Source: Pseudomonas sp. ANT_J12
GTDB taxonomy: Bacteria; Pseudomonadota; Gammaproteobacteria; Pseudomonadales; Pseudomonadaceae
Assembly (NCBI RefSeq): GCF_008370045.1
Contig: NZ_VOBN01000008.1
Location: forward strand, 186,001-250,000
Direction: 5' to 3'
DNA: 64,000 bases
In this document: piece by piece, positions 25,835 to 34,812 of the stretch
Numbering within the stretch: position 1 is the stretch's first letter
Layout of the letters: each line of letters starts with the position of its first letter
Made by a program: the position numbers and the translations under genes
The notes under the pieces: generated by a model
Seen by the model: only the letters and a program-made list of their open reading frames with translations
Databases searched by the model: none
Told to the model about the DNA's origin: nothing

Positions 25835-26332
25835 ATGAACAGCACGCTTATCCAGACAGACCGTTTCACCTTGAGTGAAACCGAGCGCTCGGCCATCGAG
25901 CACGAGCTGCATCACTACGAAGACCCGCGCGCGGCGTCGATCGAAGCCTTGAAGATCGTCCAGAAGGAACGTGGCTGGGTGCCCGACGGCGCGCTCTACG
26001 CCATTGGCGAAATCCTCGGCATCCCGGCGAGCGACGTTGAAGGGGTGGCGACGTTCTATAGCCAGATCTTCCGTCAGCCGGTCGGCCGCCACATCATTCG
26101 CGTCTGCGACAGCATGGTCTGCTTCATCGGCGGCCACGAGTCGGTGGTCAGCGAAATCCAGAGCAAGCTCGTCATCGGCCTGGGTGAAACCACCGCCGAC
26201 GGTCGTTTCACCCTGCTGCCGGTCTGCTGCCTCGGCAACTGCGACAAGGCGCCGGCGTTGATGATCGACGACGACACATTCGGTGATGTGCAGCCTGCTG
26301 GCGTCGCCAACTTGCTCGAGGGCTACGTATGA
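25835..26332 (+). CDS. nuoE: NADH-quinone oxidoreductase subunit E
   Basis: 24-kDa subunit with a thioredoxin-like fold and the [2Fe-2S] cluster N1a, part of the NADH dehydrogenase module with NuoF and NuoG. The 165-residue product has the four ligands in the expected spacing: CDSMVC (C-x4-C) and CCLGNC (C-x3-C). Helical N-terminal part with HHYEDPRAASIEALKIVQ. Its end overlaps nuoF by 4 nt (ATGA), so the two subunits are translationally coupled. Confidence 0.97.
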   Translation: MNSTLIQTDRFTLSETERSAIEHELHHYEDPRAASIEALKIVQKERGWVPDGALYAIGEILGIPASDVEGVATFYSQIFRQPVGRHIIRVCDSMVCFIGGHESVVSEIQSKLVIGLGETTADGRFTLLPVCCLGNCDKAPALMIDDDTFGDVQPAGVANLLEGYV

Positions 26333-27684
26333 CCCTGACTTCCTTCGGTCCTGCCAACCGCATCAAGCGTTCGGCCGAGACTCACCCGCTGACCTGGCGC
26401 CTGCGTGACGACGGCGAGGCCGTGTGGCTCGACGAGTACCAGGCCAAGAACGGTTACGCGGCGGCGCGCAAGGCCTTCGCCGACATGGCCCAGGACGACA
26501 TCGTCCAGACCGTGAAAGACGCCGGCCTGAAAGGTCGCGGCGGTGCAGGCTTCCCCACGGGCGTGAAGTGGGGCCTGATGCCCAAAGACGAATCCATCAA
26601 CATCCGCTACCTGCTGTGCAACGCGGACGAGATGGAACCGAACACCTGGAAAGACCGCATGCTGATGGAGCAACTGCCCCATCTGCTGATCGAAGGCATG
26701 CTGATCAGTGCCCGCGCGCTGAAAACCTACCGTGGCTACATCTTCCTGCGTGGCGAATACACCACCGCCGCCAAGCACCTGAACCGTGCCGTGGAAGAAG
26801 CCAAGGCAGCCGGTCTGCTGGGCAAGAACATCCTGGGCAGCGGCTTCGATTTCGAGCTGTTCGTCCACACTGGCGCCGGGCGTTACATCTGCGGTGAAGA
26901 AACCGCACTGATCAACTCCCTCGAAGGCCGCCGCGCCAACCCGCGCTCCAAGCCGCCCTTCCCTGCCGCCGTTGGCGTGTGGGGCAAGCCGACTTGCGTG
27001 AACAACGTTGAAACCCTGTGCAACGTCCCGGCGATCATTGCCGACGGCGTGGACTGGTACAAATCGTTGGCCCGCGAAGGCAGCGAAGACATGGGCACCA
27101 AGCTCATGGGCTTCTCCGGCAAGGTCAAGAACCCGGGCCTGTGGGAATTGCCGTTCGGCATCACCGGTCGCGAGCTGTTCGAAGACTACGCCGGAGGCAT
27201 GCGCGACGGCTTCACGCTCAAGGCCTGGCAGCCAGGCGGCGCCGGTACCGGTTTCCTGTTGCCGGAACACCTCGACGCACAAATGTACGCCGGCGGCATC
27301 GCCAAAGTGGGCACCCGCATGGGTACCGGCCTGGCCATGGCGGTGGACGACAGCGTCAACATGGTGTCCCTGCTGCGCAACATGGAAGAGTTCTTCTCCC
27401 GCGAGTCGTGCGGCTTCTGCACCCCGTGCCGTGACGGTCTGCCATGGAGCGTCAAGCTCCTGCGCGCCATCGAGAACGGTGAAGGGCAAGCCGGCGATAT
27501 CGAGACCCTCCTGGGTCTGGTCGGTTTCCTCGGCCCTGGCAAGACCTTCTGTGCTCACGCACCGGGCGCCGTGGAGCCATTGGGCAGCGCAATCAAATAC
27601 TTCCGCCATGAGTTCGAAGCCGGCATCGCGCCAACCAGCGCCGTCGTCCCGCCTCTGGCAAGGCCGATCGTAGTCGGCGCGTAA
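26329..27684 (+). CDS. nuoF: NADH-quinone oxidoreductase subunit F
   Basis: NADH- and FMN-binding subunit that accepts hydride from NADH; it also carries [4Fe-4S] cluster N3. The 451-residue product shows the dinucleotide/FMN motif GRGGAGFPTGVKWG, the second glycine-rich site GAGRYICGEETALI, and the N3 ligands in ESCGFCTPCRDG with a distal cysteine in KTFCAHAPGA. It is followed by an unusual 137-bp gap with a terminator-like hairpin before nuoG. Confidence 0.97.
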   Translation: MTLTSFGPANRIKRSAETHPLTWRLRDDGEAVWLDEYQAKNGYAAARKAFADMAQDDIVQTVKDAGLKGRGGAGFPTGVKWGLMPKDESINIRYLLCNADEMEPNTWKDRMLMEQLPHLLIEGMLISARALKTYRGYIFLRGEYTTAAKHLNRAVEEAKAAGLLGKNILGSGFDFELFVHTGAGRYICGEETALINSLEGRRANPRSKPPFPAAVGVWGKPTCVNNVETLCNVPAIIADGVDWYKSLAREGSEDMGTKLMGFSGKVKNPGLWELPFGITGRELFEDYAGGMRDGFTLKAWQPGGAGTGFLLPEHLDAQMYAGGIAKVGTRMGTGLAMAVDDSVNMVSLLRNMEEFFSRESCGFCTPCRDGLPWSVKLLRAIENGEGQAGDIETLLGLVGFLGPGKTFCAHAPGAVEPLGSAIKYFRHEFEAGIAPTSAVVPPLARPIVVGA

Positions 27685-27693
27685 ACGCTTAAA

Positions 27694-27721
27694 AAGGCGA
27701 AGGGTCCGTGCCCTTCGCCTT
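27694..27721 (+). terminator. Hairpin inside the nuo operon (nuoF-nuoG gap)
   Basis: Perfect 11-bp stem AAGGCGAAGGG / CCCTTCGCCTT with a 6-nt loop, preceded by As and followed by only a weak T stretch (CTCGTT). It sits 9 bp after the nuoF stop and ~100 bp before nuoG. It may act as a partial terminator, a processing site or an mRNA-stabilising element that tunes the nuoA-F to nuoG-N ratio. Activity is inferred from structure only. Confidence 0.65.
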
Positions 27722-27821
27722 CTCGTTCGATGACGCCTTTATGGGCTGTTTGGATTCGGACGAATAACAAGATTCCATTAGCCACGCCCGCTGACACCGG
27801 GCCAACGAAGAACTTTGAACC

Positions 27822-30536
27822 ATGGCCACTATCCACGTAGACGGCAAAGAGCTCGAAGTCGATGGGGCAGACAACCTGTTACAGGCATGTCTGTCGCTAG
27901 GCCTCGATATCCCTTATTTCTGCTGGCACCCCGCCCTTGGCAGCGTTGGCGCTTGCCGCCAGTGCGCGGTCAAGCAGTACACCGACGCCAACGACACCCG
28001 TGGTCGGATCGTCATGTCCTGCATGACCCCCGCCACCGACGGCAGCTGGATCTCCATCGAAGACGAAGAGGCGAAAGTATTCCGCGCCAGCGTCGTCGAA
28101 TGGCTGATGACCAACCACCCCCACGACTGCCCGGTCTGTGAGGAAGGCGGTCACTGCCACCTGCAAGACATGACGGTAATGACCGGCCACAACGAGCGCC
28201 GTTACCGCTTCACCAAGCGTACCCACCAGAACCAGGATCTCGGCCCGTTCATCGGTCACGAGATGAACCGCTGCATCGCTTGCTACCGTTGCGTGCGCTT
28301 CTATAAGGACTACGCCGGCGGCACCGACCTCGGTGTGTTCGGCGCCCACGACAACGTGTACTTCGGTCGCGTTGAAGACGGCACCCTGGAAAGCGAGTTC
28401 TCCGGCAACCTCACCGAGGTCTGCCCGACCGGTGTGTTCACCGACAAGACTCACTCCGAGCGCTACAACCGCAAGTGGGATATGCAGTTCTCGCCGAGCA
28501 TCTGCCATGGCTGCTCCAGCGGTTGCAACATCTCCCCGGGCGAACGCTACGGTGAACTGCGTCGGATCGAAAACCGTTTCAACGGTTCGGTCAACCAGTA
28601 CTTCCTGTGCGACCGTGGCCGTTTCGGCTATGGCTATGTCAACCGCGAAGACCGCCCGCGTCAGCCATTGCTGGCCAATGGCGCCAAGCTGAGCCTCGAC
28701 GAAGCGCTGGATAAAGCCGCCGACCTGCTGCGCGGTCGCAACATCGTCGGTATCGGTTCGCCCCGCGCCAGCCTCGAAAGCAACTTCGCGTTGCGCGAAC
28801 TGGTCGGCGCCGAGCACTTCTACTCCGGTATCGAAGCCGCCGAGCTGGAACGCATTCGCCTGGTGATGCAGGTGCTGAAAGACAGCCCGCTGCCGATCCC
28901 GAACATGCGCGACATCGAAGACCACGACGCGATCTTCGTCCTCGGTGAAGACCTGACCCAGACCGCTGCCCGTATGGCGCTGTCCCTGCGTCAATCGGTC
29001 AAGGGCAAGGCCGAAGACATGGCCGACGCCATGCGCGTTCAGCCGTGGCTCGACGCTGCGGTGAAGAACATCGGTCAGAAAGAACTGAACCCGCTGTTCA
29101 TCGCCAGCCTGGCTGAAACCAAGCTCGACGACATCGCCGAAGAATGTGTCCACGCTGCCCCGGACGATCTGGCCCGCATCGGTTTCGCCGTGGCTCACGC
29201 CCTCGACGCCAGCGCGCCAGCAGTTGAAGGCCTCGATACTGAAGCCCTCGACCTGGCCAAGCGCATTGCCGACGCCCTGCTCGCTGCCAAGCGTCCGCTG
29301 ATCATCGCCGGTACTTCGTTGGGCTCCAAAGCCTTGATCGAAGCTGCCGCCAACATCGCCAAGGCCCTGAAGCTGCGCGAGAAGAACGGTTCCATCAGCC
29401 TGATCGTGCCAGAGGCCAACAGCCTCGGCCTGGCCATGCTCGGTGGCAACTCGGTCGACGACGCGCTGCAAGCGGTGATCGATGGCAAGGCCGACGCCAT
29501 CGTCGTGCTGGAAAACGATCTGTACACCCGTACCGACAAAGCCAAGGTTGATGCTGCCCTGAACGCCGCGAAAGTGGTGATCGTGGCGGACCACCAGAAA
29601 ACCGCCACCAGCGATCGCGCGCACCTGGTTCTGCCAGCCGCCAGCTTCGCTGAAGGCGACGGTACCTTGGTCAGCCAGGAAGGCCGCGCCCAGCGCTTCT
29701 TCCAGGTCTTCGACCCGAAATACATGGACGCGAGCATCCTGGTTCACGAAGGCTGGCGCTGGCTGCACGCCCTGCGCGCAACCCTGTTGAACCAGCCGAT
29801 CGACTGGACCCAACTGGACCACGTCACCGCTGCCGTCGCTTCGAGCACGCCGCAACTGGCGCGTATCGTTGATGCCGCACCGTCCGCCGCGTTCCGCATC
29901 AAGGGCATGAAGCTGGCCCGCGAACCGCTGCGTTACTCCGGTCGTACCGCCATGCGCGCTGACATCAGCGTGCACGAACCGCGTACCCCGCAAGACAACG
30001 ACACCGCGTTCAACTTCTCGATGGAAGGTTACTCGGGCTCGGTCGAACCGCGTCAGCAAGTGCCATTCGCCTGGTCTCCGGGCTGGAACTCGCCGCAGGC
30101 CTGGAACAAGTTCCAGGACGAAGTCGGTGGTCACATCCGCGCTGGCGACCCGGGCACCCGCCTGATCGAAAGCACCGGTGACTCGCTGAACTGGTTCGCC
30201 AGTGTTCCACGTGCGTTCAACCCGGCGCCGGGCACCTGGCAAGTCGTGCCGTTCTTCCACCTGCTCGGCAGCGAAGAGAACTCTTCCAAAGCCGCACCGG
30301 TTCAGGAACGCATCCCGGCCGCCTACGTCGCCCTGGCCAAATCCGAAGCCGATCGCCTGGGTGTCAATGACGGTGCCCTGCTCAGCGTGAACGTGGATGG
30401 CCAGACCTTGCGTCTGCCGCTGCGTATCAACGAAGAGTTGGGCGCTGGCCTGGTGGCGTTGCCTGCGGGTATCGCCGGCATCCCGGCGGCGATCTTTGGC
30501 AAAACCGTTGACGGTCTGCAGGAGGCAGCTCAATGA
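27822..30536 (+). CDS. nuoG: NADH-quinone oxidoreductase subunit G
   Basis: 75-kDa subunit, the largest of the peripheral arm, carrying most iron-sulfur centres between FMN and quinone. The 904-residue product has the N-terminal ferredoxin-like [2Fe-2S] N1b site (CWHPALGSVGACRQC), the His-Cys3 N5 site near CPVCEEGGHC, and the N4 site with CIACYRC. The extra N7 ligands CHGCSSGC plus a distal cysteine in FLCDRGRF place it with the E. coli-type subunit. The rest is a molybdopterin-oxidoreductase-like fold without cofactor. It overlaps nuoH by 4 nt. Confidence 0.97.
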   Translation: MATIHVDGKELEVDGADNLLQACLSLGLDIPYFCWHPALGSVGACRQCAVKQYTDANDTRGRIVMSCMTPATDGSWISIEDEEAKVFRASVVEWLMTNHPHDCPVCEEGGHCHLQDMTVMTGHNERRYRFTKRTHQNQDLGPFIGHEMNRCIACYRCVRFYKDYAGGTDLGVFGAHDNVYFGRVEDGTLESEFSGNLTEVCPTGVFTDKTHSERYNRKWDMQFSPSICHGCSSGCNISPGERYGELRRIENRFNGSVNQYFLCDRGRFGYGYVNREDRPRQPLLANGAKLSLDEALDKAADLLRGRNIVGIGSPRASLESNFALRELVGAEHFYSGIEAAELERIRLVMQVLKDSPLPIPNMRDIEDHDAIFVLGEDLTQTAARMALSLRQSVKGKAEDMADAMRVQPWLDAAVKNIGQKELNPLFIASLAETKLDDIAEECVHAAPDDLARIGFAVAHALDASAPAVEGLDTEALDLAKRIADALLAAKRPLIIAGTSLGSKALIEAAANIAKALKLREKNGSISLIVPEANSLGLAMLGGNSVDDALQAVIDGKADAIVVLENDLYTRTDKAKVDAALNAAKVVIVADHQKTATSDRAHLVLPAASFAEGDGTLVSQEGRAQRFFQVFDPKYMDASILVHEGWRWLHALRATLLNQPIDWTQLDHVTAAVASSTPQLARIVDAAPSAAFRIKGMKLAREPLRYSGRTAMRADISVHEPRTPQDNDTAFNFSMEGYSGSVEPRQQVPFAWSPGWNSPQAWNKFQDEVGGHIRAGDPGTRLIESTGDSLNWFASVPRAFNPAPGTWQVVPFFHLLGSEENSSKAAPVQERIPAAYVALAKSEADRLGVNDGALLSVNVDGQTLRLPLRINEELGAGLVALPAGIAGIPAAIFGKTVDGLQEAAQ

Positions 30537-31540
30537 CCTGGTTCACGCCTGAAGTGATTGACGTGATCATCGCGGTCCTCAAGGCCATCGTGATTCTGCT
30601 CGCCGTGGTGGTGTGCGGCGCGCTGCTGAGCTGGGTCGAGCGTCGTCTGCTCGCCCTCTGGCAGGACCGTTACGGTCCGAACCGCGTCGGCCCGTTCGGC
30701 GCGTTCCAGATCGCGGCCGACATGATCAAGATGTTCTTCAAGGAAGACTGGACGCCGCCGTTCGCCGACAAGATGATCTTCACCCTGGCACCGGTAGTCG
30801 CCATGAGCGCCCTGCTGATTGCCTTCGCGATCATCCCGATCACCCCGACCTGGGGCGTGGCGGACATCAACATCGGCATCCTGTTCTTCTTCGCCATGGC
30901 CGGTCTGTCGGTCTACGCGGTGTTGTTCGCCGGCTGGTCGAGTAACAACAAGTTCGCCCTGCTGGGCAGCTTGCGGGCCTCGGCACAAACCGTGTCGTAC
31001 GAAGTGTTCATGGGCCTGTCGCTGATGGGCATCGTGATCCAGGTCGGCTCGTTCAACATGCGCGACATCGTTGAATATCAAGCGCAGAACCTGTGGTTCA
31101 TCATCCCACAGATCTTCGGTTTCCTGACCTTCTTCATCGCTGGCGTCGCCGTGACTCACCGTCACCCGTTCGACCAGCCGGAAGCGGAACAGGAACTGGC
31201 CGACGGTTACCACATTGAATACGCCGGCATGAAATGGGGCATGTTCTTCGTGGGTGAGTACATCGGCATCGTGTTGATTTCGGCGCTGCTGGTGACCCTG
31301 TTCTTCGGTGGCTGGCACGGTCCGTTCGGCATTCTGCCGCAGATCCCGTTCATCTGGTTCGCGCTCAAAACCGCGTTCTTCATCATGATCTTCATCCTGC
31401 TGCGCGCCTCGATCCCGCGCCCACGGTATGACCAAGTGATGGATTTCAGCTGGAAGTTCTGCCTGCCGCTGACCCTCGTCAACATGCTGGTGACCGCTGC
31501 GATCGTGTTGCTCAACACGCCCGCCATCGCGGCTCAGTGA
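30533..31540 (+). CDS. nuoH: NADH-quinone oxidoreductase subunit H
   Basis: Membrane subunit (ND1 homologue) that forms the quinone channel entrance and links the quinone cavity to the proton-pumping arm. The 335-residue product has about eight transmembrane segments and the conserved cytoplasmic loops: QDRYGPNRVGPFGAFQIAAD and the acidic E-rich loop FDQPEAEQELADGYHIEYAG. Start overlaps nuoG (ATGA). nuoI follows after 12 bp. Confidence 0.97.
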   Translation: MTWFTPEVIDVIIAVLKAIVILLAVVVCGALLSWVERRLLALWQDRYGPNRVGPFGAFQIAADMIKMFFKEDWTPPFADKMIFTLAPVVAMSALLIAFAIIPITPTWGVADINIGILFFFAMAGLSVYAVLFAGWSSNNKFALLGSLRASAQTVSYEVFMGLSLMGIVIQVGSFNMRDIVEYQAQNLWFIIPQIFGFLTFFIAGVAVTHRHPFDQPEAEQELADGYHIEYAGMKWGMFFVGEYIGIVLISALLVTLFFGGWHGPFGILPQIPFIWFALKTAFFIMIFILLRASIPRPRYDQVMDFSWKFCLPLTLVNMLVTAAIVLLNTPAIAAQ

Positions 31541-31552
31541 GGATAGAGAATC

Positions 31553-32098
31553 ATGAAGTACATATTTGACATCGTGCATGGCTTCTTCACCCAGCTTCGC
31601 AGCCTGGTGATGATCTTCGGCCACGCCTTCCGCAAGCGCGACACGCTGCAGTACCCGGAAGAAGCCGTGTACCTGCCGCCGCGCTACCGTGGCCGTATCG
31701 TCCTGACCCGCGACCCTGATGGCGAAGAGCGTTGTGTTGCCTGCAACCTGTGCGCCGTGGCGTGCCCGGTCGGTTGCATCTCGCTGCAGAAAGCCGAAAC
31801 CGAAGACGGTCGCTGGTACCCGGACTTCTTCCGCATCAACTTCTCGCGCTGCATCTTTTGCGGCCTCTGCGAGGAAGCCTGCCCGACCACCGCGATCCAG
31901 CTGACACCGGATTTCGAGATGGCCGAGTTCAAACGTCAGGACCTGGTTTACGAGAAAGAAGATCTGCTGATCTCCGGCCCCGGCAAAAACCCTGATTACA
32001 ACTTCTATCGTGTTGCAGGTATGGCGATTGCCGGGAAGCCGAAAGGCTCCGCGCAGAACGAAGCCCAGCCGATCAACGTGAAGAGCTTGCTGCCTTAA
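31553..32098 (+). CDS. nuoI: NADH-quinone oxidoreductase subunit I
   Basis: Ferredoxin-like subunit with two [4Fe-4S] clusters (N6a and N6b) that pass electrons from NuoG to NuoB. The 181-residue product has an amphipathic N-terminal helix for membrane docking, then the two classical ligand sets CVACNLCAVACPVGC and CIFCGLCEEACPT. Length and spacing are normal. It is 9 bp upstream of nuoJ. Confidence 0.97.
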   Translation: MKYIFDIVHGFFTQLRSLVMIFGHAFRKRDTLQYPEEAVYLPPRYRGRIVLTRDPDGEERCVACNLCAVACPVGCISLQKAETEDGRWYPDFFRINFSRCIFCGLCEEACPTTAIQLTPDFEMAEFKRQDLVYEKEDLLISGPGKNPDYNFYRVAGMAIAGKPKGSAQNEAQPINVKSLLP

Positions 32099-32107
32099 GG
32101 AAGAAAG

Positions 32108-32611
32108 ATGGAATTCGCTTTCTATTTCGCATCGGGTATCGCGGTTGTGGCCACGCTTCGCGTGATCACCAACACCAACCCTGTGCACGCCCTGCTCTAC
32201 CTGATCATTTCGCTGATTGCCGTGGCGATGACCTTTTTCGCCCTCGGCGCGCCGTTTGCCGGTGTGCTGGAAGTGATCGCCTACGCTGGCGCCATCATGG
32301 TGCTGTTCGTGTTCGTGGTAATGATGCTCAACCTTGGCCCTGCCTCGGTTCAGCAAGAGCGCGTCTGGCTCAAGCCCGGCATCTGGCTCGGCCCGGTGAT
32401 TCTCGGCGCCCTGCTGCTGGCTGAACTGCTGTACGTACTGTTCAGCCACTCCAGCGGTCAGGCCGTCGGCCACACCACCGTAGACGCAAAGGCCGTGGGC
32501 ATCAGCCTGTTCGGTCCGTACCTGCTGGTGGTCGAACTCGCCTCGATGTTGCTGCTCGCCGCAGCCGTCACGGCGTTCCACTTGGGCCGCAACGAAGCCA
32601 AGGAGCAATGA
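32108..32611 (+). CDS. nuoJ: NADH-quinone oxidoreductase subunit J
   Basis: Membrane subunit (ND6 homologue) with five predicted transmembrane helices; the third contains the pi-bulge region seen here as VIAYAGAIMVLFVFVVMML. The 167-residue product starts MEFAFYFASGIAVVATL after a GGAAGAAAG ribosome-binding site. Its stop codon overlaps an ATG that lies two codons before the preferred nuoK start. Confidence 0.96.
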   Translation: MEFAFYFASGIAVVATLRVITNTNPVHALLYLIISLIAVAMTFFALGAPFAGVLEVIAYAGAIMVLFVFVVMMLNLGPASVQQERVWLKPGIWLGPVILGALLLAELLYVLFSHSSGQAVGHTTVDAKAVGISLFGPYLLVVELASMLLLAAAVTAFHLGRNEAKEQ

Positions 32612-32613
32612 CG

Positions 32614-32922
32614 ATGCCTGCTATCCCTATGGAGCATGGTCTGGCGGTCGCCGGCATCCTGTTCTGCCTCGGTCTGGTCGGCCTGATGGTCCGGCGCAAC
32701 ATTCTCTTCGTGCTGATGAGCCTGGAGGTCATGATGAATGCCTCCGCGTTGGCGTTCATCGTCGCCGGTAGCCGCTGGGGCCAGCCGGATGGACAGATCA
32801 TGTTCATCCTGGTGATCAGCCTGGCAGCCGCCGAGGCCAGTATTGGCCTGGCGATTCTGTTGCAGCTGTATCGCCGCTTCCACACTCTCGATATCGACGC
32901 TGCCAGCGAGATGCGCGGATGA
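32614..32922 (+). CDS. nuoK: NADH-quinone oxidoreductase subunit K
   Basis: Small membrane subunit (ND4L homologue) with three transmembrane helices and the two conserved membrane glutamates, seen in MSLEVMMNASALAF and AAAEASIGLAIL. I take the ATG at 32614 (MPAIPMEHG, 102 residues); the ATG at 32608 that overlaps the nuoJ stop would add two residues and may be used for coupling. The end overlaps nuoL by 4 nt. Confidence 0.95.
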   Translation: MPAIPMEHGLAVAGILFCLGLVGLMVRRNILFVLMSLEVMMNASALAFIVAGSRWGQPDGQIMFILVISLAAAEASIGLAILLQLYRRFHTLDIDAASEMRG

Positions 32923-34772
32923 ATCTTCTCTATCTGACTTTCGTATTCCCTCTCATAGGTTTCCTGCTGCTGTCGTTCTCACGCGGCCGCTTCTCGGAAA
33001 ACCTGTCGGCGCTGATTGGCGTCGGCTCCATCGGTCTGTCGGCGATTGTCGCCGCTTACGTGATCTGGCAATTCAACGTCGCCCCGCCGGAAGGCGGCCA
33101 CTACACGCAAGTGTTGTGGCAGTGGATGGCGGTTGAAGGCTTTACGCCGAACTTCGCCCTGTACCTGGATGGCCTGTCGGTCACCATGCTCGGTGTGGTG
33201 GTCGGCGTCGGCTTCCTGATCCACCTGTTCGCGTCCTGGTACATGCGCGGTGAAGACGGTTACTCGCGCTTCTTCGCCTACACCAACCTGTTTATCGCCA
33301 GCATGCTGTTCCTGATCCTGGGCGATAACCTGTTGTTCCTGTACTTCGGCTGGGAAGGCGTGGGCCTGTGCTCGTACCTGTTGATCGGTTTCTACTACAG
33401 CAACCGCAACAACGGTAACGCGGCACTCAAAGCCTTTATCGTGACCCGGATCGGCGACGTGTTCATGGCCATCGGCCTGTTCATCCTGTTCCAACAGTTG
33501 GGCACGCTGAACGTCCAGGAACTGCTGGTGCTGGCACCGCAGAAGTTCCAGGTCGGCGACTTCTGGATCGTCCTGGCGACTCTGATGCTGCTGGGCGGCG
33601 CTGTGGGTAAATCCGCGCAACTGCCGCTGCAAACCTGGCTGGCGGATGCGATGGCCGGTCCTACCCCGGTTTCGGCCCTGATCCACGCCGCAACCATGGT
33701 GACCGCAGGCGTCTACCTGATTGCCCGGACCCACGGCTTGTTCGCCCTGGCGCCGGATATCCTGCACCTGGTCGGCGTTGTCGGTGGCGTGACCCTGGTT
33801 CTCGCCGGTTTTGCCGCGCTGGTCCAGACCGACATCAAACGTATCCTCGCCTATTCGACCATGAGCCAGATCGGCTACATGTTCCTGGCACTGGGCGTTG
33901 GCGCATGGGATGGCGCGATTTTCCACCTGATGACCCACGCCTTCTTCAAGGCGCTGCTGTTCCTGGCGTCCGGCGCGGTGATCGTTGCCTGCCACCACGA
34001 GCAGAACATCTTCAAGATGGGCGGCCTGTGGAAGAAACTGCCGCTGGCCTACACCAGCTTCATCGTCGGCGGCGCGGCCCTGTCTGCCCTGCCACTGGTG
34101 ACCGCAGGCTTCTACTCCAAGGACGAAATCCTCTGGGAAGCGTTCGCCAGCGGCAACCACGGTCTGCTCTACGCAGGTCTGGTCGGCGCGTTCATGACTT
34201 CGCTGTACACCTTCCGCCTGATCTTCATCGCGTTCCACGGTGAAGCGAAGACCGAAGCCCACGCCGGTCACGGCATCGCTCACTGGCTGCCACTGTCGGT
34301 GCTGATCGTGTTGTCGACCTTCGTCGGCGCGATGATCGTGCCACCGCTGCACGGCGTGTTGCCAGAGAGCGTCGGCCATGCCGGCGGCGAAGCCAAGCAC
34401 AGTCTGGAAATCGCCTCGGGCGCCATCGCCCTGGCCGGGATCCTGCTGGCCGCGCTGCTGTTCCTCGGCAAGCGTCGTTTCGTCACTGCAATCGCCAACA
34501 GCGGCATCGGCCGCTTCCTTTCGGCCTGGTGGTTCGCTGCCTGGGGCTTCGACTGGATCTACGACAAACTGTTCGTCAAGCCATACCTTGCGATCAGCCA
34601 CGCACTGCGCAAAGACCCGCTCGATCAGACCATCGGTTTGATCCCGCGTATGGCCAAGGGCGGCCACACCGCCCTGAGCCGTACCGAAACCGGTCAACTG
34701 CGTTGGTACGCGGCCTCGATGGCAGCCGGCTCCGTGCTGGTCATCGGCGCCATCGTGCTGGTAGCGGTCTGA
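32919..34772 (+). CDS. nuoL: NADH-quinone oxidoreductase subunit L
   Basis: Antiporter-like proton-pumping subunit at the far end of the membrane arm (ND5 homologue). The 617-residue product has about sixteen transmembrane helices, including the long C-terminal lateral helix that runs along NuoM and NuoN. Core conserved segments are FFGWEGVGLCSYLLIGFYY (with the key Glu) and the Lys/His-bearing QLPLQTWLADAMAGPTPVSA and ALIHAATMVTAGVYL. nuoM begins 40 bp downstream. Confidence 0.97.
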   Translation: MNLLYLTFVFPLIGFLLLSFSRGRFSENLSALIGVGSIGLSAIVAAYVIWQFNVAPPEGGHYTQVLWQWMAVEGFTPNFALYLDGLSVTMLGVVVGVGFLIHLFASWYMRGEDGYSRFFAYTNLFIASMLFLILGDNLLFLYFGWEGVGLCSYLLIGFYYSNRNNGNAALKAFIVTRIGDVFMAIGLFILFQQLGTLNVQELLVLAPQKFQVGDFWIVLATLMLLGGAVGKSAQLPLQTWLADAMAGPTPVSALIHAATMVTAGVYLIARTHGLFALAPDILHLVGVVGGVTLVLAGFAALVQTDIKRILAYSTMSQIGYMFLALGVGAWDGAIFHLMTHAFFKALLFLASGAVIVACHHEQNIFKMGGLWKKLPLAYTSFIVGGAALSALPLVTAGFYSKDEILWEAFASGNHGLLYAGLVGAFMTSLYTFRLIFIAFHGEAKTEAHAGHGIAHWLPLSVLIVLSTFVGAMIVPPLHGVLPESVGHAGGEAKHSLEIASGAIALAGILLAALLFLGKRRFVTAIANSGIGRFLSAWWFAAWGFDWIYDKLFVKPYLAISHALRKDPLDQTIGLIPRMAKGGHTALSRTETGQLRWYAASMAAGSVLVIGAIVLVAV

Positions 34773-34812
34773 ATATGAACCTTGCGAACTTGCGAAAGGA
34801 ATTGAGCCCGTC

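Noticed and set aside
27897..30533. Open minus-strand frame of 878 codons over nuoG
   Set aside because: It mirrors the nuoG reading frame almost end to end, a common artefact in GC-rich genomes; the plus-strand protein has all iron-sulfur motifs.
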